A stretch of DNA of 10,866 nt from Firmicutes bacterium UBA6132 (GTDB taxonomy: Bacteria > Bacillota_A > Clostridia > Tissierellales > Sedimentibacteraceae), in NCBI GenBank assembly GCA_002435835.1, contig DIVM01000375.1, positions 1-10,866 on the forward strand, in the 5' to 3' direction. The notes below the pieces were generated by a model, which did no database searches, had not been told where the DNA came from, and worked only from the letters and a program-made list of their open reading frames with translations. Of this stretch, positions 6,502-10,866 are shown piece by piece. The translations under genes were made by a program, and so were the position numbers. Position 1 is the stretch's first letter, and the number at the start of each line of letters is the position of its first letter.

Positions 6502-8097
6502 TTAACCATTATTTTTTAATAGTATCATAATAAAATACAACTCATAATTTAGTTTCTGTGGCATTGTAAATGGGTCATCCTCTAAAATTTCTATTATACG
6601 TTTTTTCCTGTAAATTAATGTATTCTTATGTATATGAAGGTCTTTAGCTATTTGTTCTATGCTTTTATCTTTATTATTTATTAAATAGCTTAACGTATCA
6701 AAGTAATCAGAATTATTTTTTTCATCATAATCTTTAATTATTTCCAATCTCTTTTTAACATTTTTTATTAAATTGCTATCAATAGAAAGGTCATTTAACA
6801 GTGAATAAAATCCTATATCATCATAAAATATTGAACAGTTTGTATTTAAAAGTTTTCTTCCGATAATAATAGAATTATTGGCCTGTATAAATGCATTATA
6901 AGCTTCAGTTATACTATCAAAATAACTACTAATACCAATACTTATATCTCCACTTCTATTTTTATTATTATCAATAATAGAATCACACAATGAAGATAAT
7001 CTTCTTCTCATATCACTATTTTTTCCGCTATGGATGAATATTGTGACTTGATTGTCATATAAAACAACTTCATTTCTTAGATTCTCATTCTTTGCACAAC
7101 ATTTAATATATTCCAAATTACTTGCATAGAATTCAGTATTTTTTAGATTATTATTTGTAATTACTAATAAGTAATGTTTTTCTGATAAATCAATTCCCGT
7201 ATCATCTGCCTTCTCGTATATATCAATCCCACTTTTATATTTATTATTTAATAAATTATTCATAAAATCCTTAAGTTTCCAAGTATCATGTCGTGGTATT
7301 CTCTTTTTTTTGTCTGTTATTAACATAATTGTTAGAACTGCATGAGAAACTACTAATGACATAGATTCACATTCATAATCTTTTACATCCAAAACAACAA
7401 GCATTCCAAAATAATCACCAAATGACTTTAATGGGAAATATATTGTGTTATCAATATAAACCCCTTTTGTTTCATTAAAAATATCTTCCAACCTTATGTT
7501 TTGAAGTATCTTATTAGCATCTTTTTTTCCATTATGAAGCTTTTCATTTTCATAAGCTAATTTATTATCACTATCATAATATAATACAGATTTTTTTAAT
7601 GAATAACTTAAGTAATCAAGAAGTTCATTAACATTTTTTTTCCTCATTAATAAAGAATACATATCATTTTGTATTTGTAGAGCTAATATTAGCTTAGAAT
7701 TTTGATAATTAAGCAAACATCCCATTGTTTCAAAAAGTATTTCATAAAATGTACACTCTGAAGGCATAATAATTAATGGTAACCCTAATTTTTCTGCTAA
7801 ACTTATTACTTTTGGAGGAATATATTTCAACCAATAGCCAATGCTACATATTACTAATCCAGCACTCTTTTTGTTATGTAACATTTCAATTATCTTAAGT
7901 TGTTGTGATTCATCTTCCGCAATAGAATAAAATGTAGTTAAAAACAATTCATTTTCCTTTATCCATAAGACTACATCATCATTTGTTGCCTCCAAAACTG
8001 TAACTGAACAAACCACATTGTCTACATTGTTCATACCAGCTATGATCTTCGCTTCTTTAAACGATTTTAATTCCATTAGATTTCTTATAGTCAACAT
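6502..8097 (-). CDS. PucR-family transcriptional regulator
   Basis: 531 residues show the full PucR/CdaR layout. The N-terminal PucR (purine catabolism regulator) domain spans about 1-125, opening MLTIRNLMELKSFKEAKIIA, with AEKLGLPLIIMP at 101-112. A variable central part is followed by a GGDEF-like, catalytically dead domain at about 300-425, including ISIGISSYFDSITEAYNAFI (385-404). The C-terminal helix-turn-helix is at about 479-501 (SIEQIAKDLHIHKNTLIYRK, then KRI). Such proteins usually activate adjacent catabolic genes in response to a pathway intermediate or nitrogen status. Here the regulator is the first gene of the unit, 42 bp ahead of the glutamate-synthase-like gene. A GGTGAG site lies about 5 nt before the ATG. 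The upstream region has tandem extended -10 elements. Family assignment is secure; the ligand is unknown, and purines should not be assumed from the family name. Confidence 0.94.
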   Translation of the reverse strand: MLTIRNLMELKSFKEAKIIAGMNNVDNVVCSVTVLEATNDDVVLWIKENELFLTTFYSIAEDESQQLKIIEMLHNKKSAGLVICSIGYWLKYIPPKVISLAEKLGLPLIIMPSECTFYEILFETMGCLLNYQNSKLILALQIQNDMYSLLMRKKNVNELLDYLSYSLKKSVLYYDSDNKLAYENEKLHNGKKDANKILQNIRLEDIFNETKGVYIDNTIYFPLKSFGDYFGMLVVLDVKDYECESMSLVVSHAVLTIMLITDKKKRIPRHDTWKLKDFMNNLLNNKYKSGIDIYEKADDTGIDLSEKHYLLVITNNNLKNTEFYASNLEYIKCCAKNENLRNEVVLYDNQVTIFIHSGKNSDMRRRLSSLCDSIIDNNKNRSGDISIGISSYFDSITEAYNAFIQANNSIIIGRKLLNTNCSIFYDDIGFYSLLNDLSIDSNLIKNVKKRLEIIKDYDEKNNSDYFDTLSYLINNKDKSIEQIAKDLHIHKNTLIYRKKRIIEILEDDPFTMPQKLNYELYFIMILLKNNG

Positions 8098-8217
8098 ATT
8101 AACTCACCGCCAATTAATAATATTTTCGTTAGTTAAGGTTTTTATATATTCACAAACTATGATTATAACAAAATTATATGAGGTAAATGTCATTTTTTAA
8201 AACTCAAAAAATAAATA

Positions 8218-8251
8218 TTATTATATCATACTTTTATTATATCATACTTTT
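8218..8251 (-). promoter_or_regulatory. Perfect 16-bp tandem repeat carrying two extended -10 elements upstream of pucR
   Basis: The unit attatatcatactttt occurs twice back to back (8220-8235, 8236-8251), with two more matching bases at the left. On the minus strand each copy reads AAAAGTATGATATAAT, which contains the extended -10 motif TGnTATAAT. The copies lie about 120-155 bp upstream of the pucR start. A TTGATT-like -35 is present only for the outer copy and with non-ideal spacing. Another TATAAT sits closer to the gene at 8162-8167. The repeat is seen directly; promoter function is inference. Confidence 0.55.
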
Positions 8252-8297
8252 CAAAAAATCAAATAATTGGAAGCTACATAAATATTTATTATTTTAT

Positions 8298-8337
8298 ACG
8301 AGTGGGTTTGTTAATAAAACTCAATAAATCCGCTCGT
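8298..8337 (+). other. Hairpin between pepD and pucR, better paired on the plus strand
   Basis: A 12-bp arm (8298-8309) pairs with 8326-8337 around a 16-nt loop. As plus-strand RNA the two imperfect positions are G-U wobbles; as minus-strand RNA they become C-A and A-C mismatches. On the plus strand the stem is followed by the modest run TTTGTT; on the minus strand the following sequence is not a T-tract. The nearby gene that should need a terminator is pepD, on the minus strand with its stop at 8352. The hairpin could still act as a weak pepD terminator, or end an unrecognised plus-strand transcript. The rest of the 8098-8351 gap holds the pucR promoter region and no gene. Confidence 0.5.
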
Positions 8338-8351
8338 TTGTTAAAAATAAT

Positions 8352-9800
8352 CTATATTTTAGCTAATATGTTTTGTAAGTAATCCCAAACTCTTGAAACT
8401 GATTTAATATCTGTCCATTCACTTACTGTATGTACATCGTGAATATCTGGTCCTAATGAAACTATATCTACTCTTGGATATTTTTCTTTAAAGTACCCAC
8501 CCTCTAAACCTCCATGTATAATATCTATTTTTGGTGTTAGTCCAAATAGACGTGTATATTCCTCAAAACATAATTTCCTTATAGGAGATTCATTTTCGTA
8601 TTGCCAAGCGGGATAGTCAGAGTTTGTTGTATAATTTGCATTGATTAGCTCTGAAAGTGATTTAACTTGATAAGACATATAATTCTTTTGGCTTTTAATT
8701 GAACTTCTTGCACTACTTAATATCGATATATGATCATTAAAAGTTTTAATTGTTGCAAGATTAATTGAAGATTGAACATGATCTTTAATCTCTTTATTCA
8801 TAACTTGAACGCCATCTGGATGTAGCATTAATATATATATAATTTTTTTAGTATCAGCTTGGCATATTGGAATATTTTTTGTATAATCATAGCTACATAC
8901 ATGCAATGAAATATTACTATCAGTAATTAAAAATTCATTTTTAAGAACCCTATTCCATTCATCAATTTGCTCCAAGAAATATTCCTTATTTTCTTTCTTA
9001 ATAAAGATCTTAGCTTCACAATAATTGGGGATTACATTAGCTCGTTCTCCTCCATTGATGCTTTCTAAAAACAATGGAATATTTTTGGAGATATCATATA
9101 ATACTCTACCAATTTCCTTTATTGCATTAGCTCTTCCACTGTCTATTTCTAACCCAGAATGACCTCCTTTTAATCCGTCAACATAAATCAAATATGATGC
9201 CAAATCTGGGTTTTCACATTCTTTAGTCGTTGTTATCTCCAATGAATGATTAATTGCTCCTGCGCTACCTGCTACTAATATACCTTCATCTTCTCCATCC
9301 AAATTAATTAATGTTGTACCAGTCAACCAATCATCTTTAAGTTGGGCTGCCCCCATTAATCCATTTTCTTCTCCAGAAGTGAATAAAGCTTCTATTGGAG
9401 GATGTTTAATTTCTCGTGAAGCGAGTACGGCCAACATATATGACATACCAATCCCATTATCAGCTCCTAATGATGTGCCTATTGCCCTAATAACTCCATC
9501 ATTAGTACTAATATCTAAAGATGATTCATATTTATGTTGACTATCTGGACGTTTTACATAAACCATATCCATATGCGCCTGTAAAACCACGGGTTTAGAT
9601 TTCTCCCCTCCATTCTGTCCTTGTTTCATAATGAGGACATTTAAAAACTCATCTCTCTTGTAATCTAAACCGTAACTTTGCGCAAACTTAACCAAATAAT
9701 CACTGATAGCTTTTTCATCACCACTATTCCTAGGAATATTTGATATTTCCTTGAAAAAGTTTAAAGGTAACGGATTATTAATAAATTTTTTAAAAGACAT
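8352..9800 (-). CDS. pepD: Aminoacyl-histidine dipeptidase PepD (M20 family)
   Basis: 482 residues match PepD, the cytosolic zinc dipeptidase that hydrolyses Xaa-His dipeptides such as carnosine; E. coli PepD is about 485. Metal and catalytic residues are in place: H76-x-D78 (LQAHMDMV), D114 (GADNGIG), E144 as catalytic base and E145 (SGEENG), D168 (NLDGE) and H457 (DVHT). Other family blocks are GLKGGHSG (209-216), NVIPN (255-259), YPAWQ (396-400) and IIHGGLEGGYFKEKYP (427-442). I chose the ATG at 9798-9800, which has a GAGGTG site 9 nt upstream and gives the normal family N-terminus. An in-frame ATG at 9819-9821 would add seven residues and overlaps the upstream stop, but has no good ribosome binding site. 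The gene is the last of a compact group with nitroreductase and a small DUF6092-like gene. Likely role is peptide-derived histidine and amino acid supply. Confidence 0.95.
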   Translation of the reverse strand: MSFKKFINNPLPLNFFKEISNIPRNSGDEKAISDYLVKFAQSYGLDYKRDEFLNVLIMKQGQNGGEKSKPVVLQAHMDMVYVKRPDSQHKYESSLDISTNDGVIRAIGTSLGADNGIGMSYMLAVLASREIKHPPIEALFTSGEENGLMGAAQLKDDWLTGTTLINLDGEDEGILVAGSAGAINHSLEITTTKECENPDLASYLIYVDGLKGGHSGLEIDSGRANAIKEIGRVLYDISKNIPLFLESINGGERANVIPNYCEAKIFIKKENKEYFLEQIDEWNRVLKNEFLITDSNISLHVCSYDYTKNIPICQADTKKIIYILMLHPDGVQVMNKEIKDHVQSSINLATIKTFNDHISILSSARSSIKSQKNYMSYQVKSLSELINANYTTNSDYPAWQYENESPIRKLCFEEYTRLFGLTPKIDIIHGGLEGGYFKEKYPRVDIVSLGPDIHDVHTVSEWTDIKSVSRVWDYLQNILAKI

Positions 9801-9809
9801 AAATTTTTT

Positions 9810-9815
9810 CACCTC
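9810..9815 (-). promoter_or_regulatory. Ribosome binding site deciding the pepD start
   Basis: GAGGTG on the minus strand lies 9 nt before the ATG at 9800 and downstream of the alternative ATG at 9821. It therefore serves only the inner start. The outer ATG forms the overlap ATGAATGA with the stop of the preceding small gene, so reinitiation there would give a form seven residues longer. Confidence 0.65.
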
Positions 9816-10089
9816 ATTCATCCATTAATTGTGCTAATTTATCTGATACGTTAATTAACATTTGTACAAAAGCTAATTCATCATTCATACAAAGCCATTT
9901 TTCTTCATCAATAATATTTGCAATATCAGTTAATTGTTTTTCTTGAAATAAGCCTAAATCTGAAAATAATAAAATTATCTTTTCAGTAGTATCAATAAGT
10001 CTAAGGGGACCATATATTTTAGGCTCTTTCAAACATCCTATTGCACTAGAAATAATGTAAGCAAGTAATTGATAAATTTTGCTATTCAT
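9814..10089 (-). CDS. Small DUF6092-like protein of unknown function (91 aa)
   Basis: The likely start is ATG at 10087-10089, with a GGGAGG site about 9 nt upstream. The frame extends further upstream, but that part lies inside the nitroreductase gene. The product is 91 residues, soluble and mostly helical by composition, with the conserved-looking segment EPKIYGPLRLID (22-33). That segment and the length recall DUF6092, a small uncharacterised family; this match is from memory and tentative. No catalytic motif, signal peptide or membrane segment is evident. It overlaps the nitroreductase gene by eight bases (ATGAATAG) and the outer pepD ATG by eight bases (ATGAATGA), so it is almost certainly translated with them. 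It may be an accessory or partner protein of the nitroreductase. Confidence 0.78.
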   Translation of the reverse strand: MNSKIYQLLAYIISSAIGCLKEPKIYGPLRLIDTTEKIILLFSDLGLFQEKQLTDIANIIDEEKWLCMNDELAFVQMLINVSDKLAQLMDE

Positions 10090-10624
10090 AAACTTTTTCC
10101 TCCCAATGATTATGGAAAATAACATCCTCGATTTTTCTTTTTGGGGGTGATTTTTGTTGATTTTTAGGATAACCAACAGTAATGATCAAATCTGGTGATA
10201 TGTGTTCAGGAAGATTTAATATTTTTCTAATTGCTACTTCATTAAAAGACTTAATAACACAAGTTCCTATGCCTCTCTCAGTCGCCAAAAGTATAATATT
10301 TTCTGTTGCTAAAGAAACATCAATTATTGACATTTCATCTCTTCCTAATTTATCACCTTTTTCAAAAGCAAGCTTTCTATTTGAGCAAACAACTATTATA
10401 CAAGGAGGATTACCTCCCAAACCAGGACTAAAAGAAAATATTCTTTCTAAAATATTTCGATCATCAATAATTCCAAATAACCAAGGTTGTATATTGCTAC
10501 CAGAAGGAGCTAATACCGCTCCTTTTAATAGTTCGACAATATCCTCTTTTTTTACAGATTCATTTGTATAAGCTCTAATACTTCTTCTATTTTTCATAAT
10601 TTCAATCAATGAATTATTAAGCAT
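10082..10624 (-). CDS. FMN-dependent nitroreductase-family oxidoreductase
   Basis: 180 residues show the nitroreductase fold. FMN-contact motifs are NRRSIRAYTNESV (12-24) and LAPSGSNIQPW (38-48). The central helix DVSLATENIILLATERGIGT (102-121) is followed by the strand DLIITVGYP (145-153), whose GYP ends the core, and the C-terminal RKIEDVIFHNHW (163-174). The length is typical of the short, single-domain class. These flavoproteins act as cytosolic homodimers and reduce quinones, flavins, nitro compounds or enones with NAD(P)H. The physiological substrate cannot be predicted. A strong GGAGAG site 4 nt before the ATG at 10622-10624 supports the start. Upstream TATACT/TATAGT boxes at about 10646-10656 lack a matching -35. 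It overlaps the next gene by eight bases. Confidence 0.92.
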   Translation of the reverse strand: MLNNSLIEIMKNRRSIRAYTNESVKKEDIVELLKGAVLAPSGSNIQPWLFGIIDDRNILERIFSFSPGLGGNPPCIIVVCSNRKLAFEKGDKLGRDEMSIIDVSLATENIILLATERGIGTCVIKSFNEVAIRKILNLPEHISPDLIITVGYPKNQQKSPPKRKIEDVIFHNHWEEKVYE

Positions 10625-10705
10625 ACTTCTCTCCTTAAAGACACTATATAGTATAATAGTTATTGGTTATTACTTCTTTACATCTAATCATATTATATAA
10701 TTATT

Positions 10706-10866
10706 TTAATTCAGTATATTTAATATACTACGTTCTTTTTTAGGAGGTTTAGGATATGATAATCTACAATGACTAATTCTGAGCGATATTAAAGATTCTA
10801 AATATTTTATTGATAATGATACAGGATATAAACCTGGCACATCATGTCCTTTTTCTTGCAATAATT
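10706..10866 (-). CDS. C-terminal end of an unrecognised gene (runs off right edge)
   Basis: A minus-strand frame is open from the window edge to TAA at 10706-10708, giving 52 residues that begin LLQEKGHDVPGLYPVSLSIK and include LRISHCRLSYPKPPKKERS near 28-46. The content is protein-like (varied, with a basic proline-rich tail), and the strand agrees with all neighbours. I do not recognise the family. The stop is 81 bp before the nitroreductase start with no strong terminator between, so it may belong to the same transcript. The main alternative is chance open frame, as the piece is short. Confidence 0.5.
   Translation of the reverse strand, partial: LLQEKGHDVPGLYPVSLSIKYLESLISLRISHCRLSYPKPPKKERSILNILN

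Noticed and set aside
10090..10176. Extended 120-residue version of the small DUF6092-like protein
   Set aside because: The extra 29 residues lie inside the nitroreductase gene in another frame; the ATG at 10089 has a strong ribosome binding site and fits the coupled overlap.
10182..10571. Plus-strand frame of 129 codons opposite the nitroreductase
   Set aside because: The minus-strand protein has clear FMN motifs, so the plus frame is a shadow.
10742..10866. Plus-strand AGGAGG followed by ATG, suggesting a new plus-strand gene at the right edge
   Set aside because: The ATG at 10756 opens only six codons (MIIYND) and the next ATG also stops quickly. The longer open plus frame has no start with a ribosome binding site, while the minus strand stays open for 52 codons.

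Overview
The window is AT-rich, with compact minus-strand genes, clear GGAGG-type ribosome binding sites and U-tract hairpin terminators. This fits a low-GC Firmicute, most likely an anaerobic amino-acid- or amine-using member of the Clostridia or Tissierellia. The taxonomic guess is inference from composition and gene content. Every convincing gene is on the minus strand, so transcription runs from right to left.

Right part (10866 to 8352): the 3' end of an unrecognised gene, then a tightly packed cluster of an FMN nitroreductase, a 91-residue DUF6092-like protein and PepD, an aminoacyl-histidine dipeptidase. Both junctions in this cluster overlap by eight bases. PepD probably starts at an internal ATG with a better ribosome binding site. 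The gap before the next unit holds a plus-strand-favoured hairpin and a perfect 16-bp tandem repeat. Each repeat copy carries an extended -10 element pointing at the next gene.

Centre (8097 to 3098): an apparent operon of a PucR-type regulator, a stand-alone FMN glutamate-synthase-like protein with an N-terminal cysteine cluster, a NicX/M29-like metalloprotein, and a family-3 solute-binding protein with no signal peptide, closed by a terminator. This is the most unusual part of the window. It looks like a regulated catabolic or sensing unit for a small nitrogenous compound, but the substrate cannot be read from sequence. Right behind the terminator is an APC-superfamily permease lacking its N-terminal half, probably a decayed remnant of the transport partner. 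A second strong terminator follows it.

Left part (2273 to 1): a non-coding stretch of about 340 bp, an isolated EutH-type ethanolamine permease with no other eut genes in view, a non-coding AT-rich gap containing a good promoter, and the 5' part of a ComM/YifB AAA+ ATPase gene that runs off the left edge.

No tRNA, rRNA, CRISPR array, insertion sequence or phage gene was seen.
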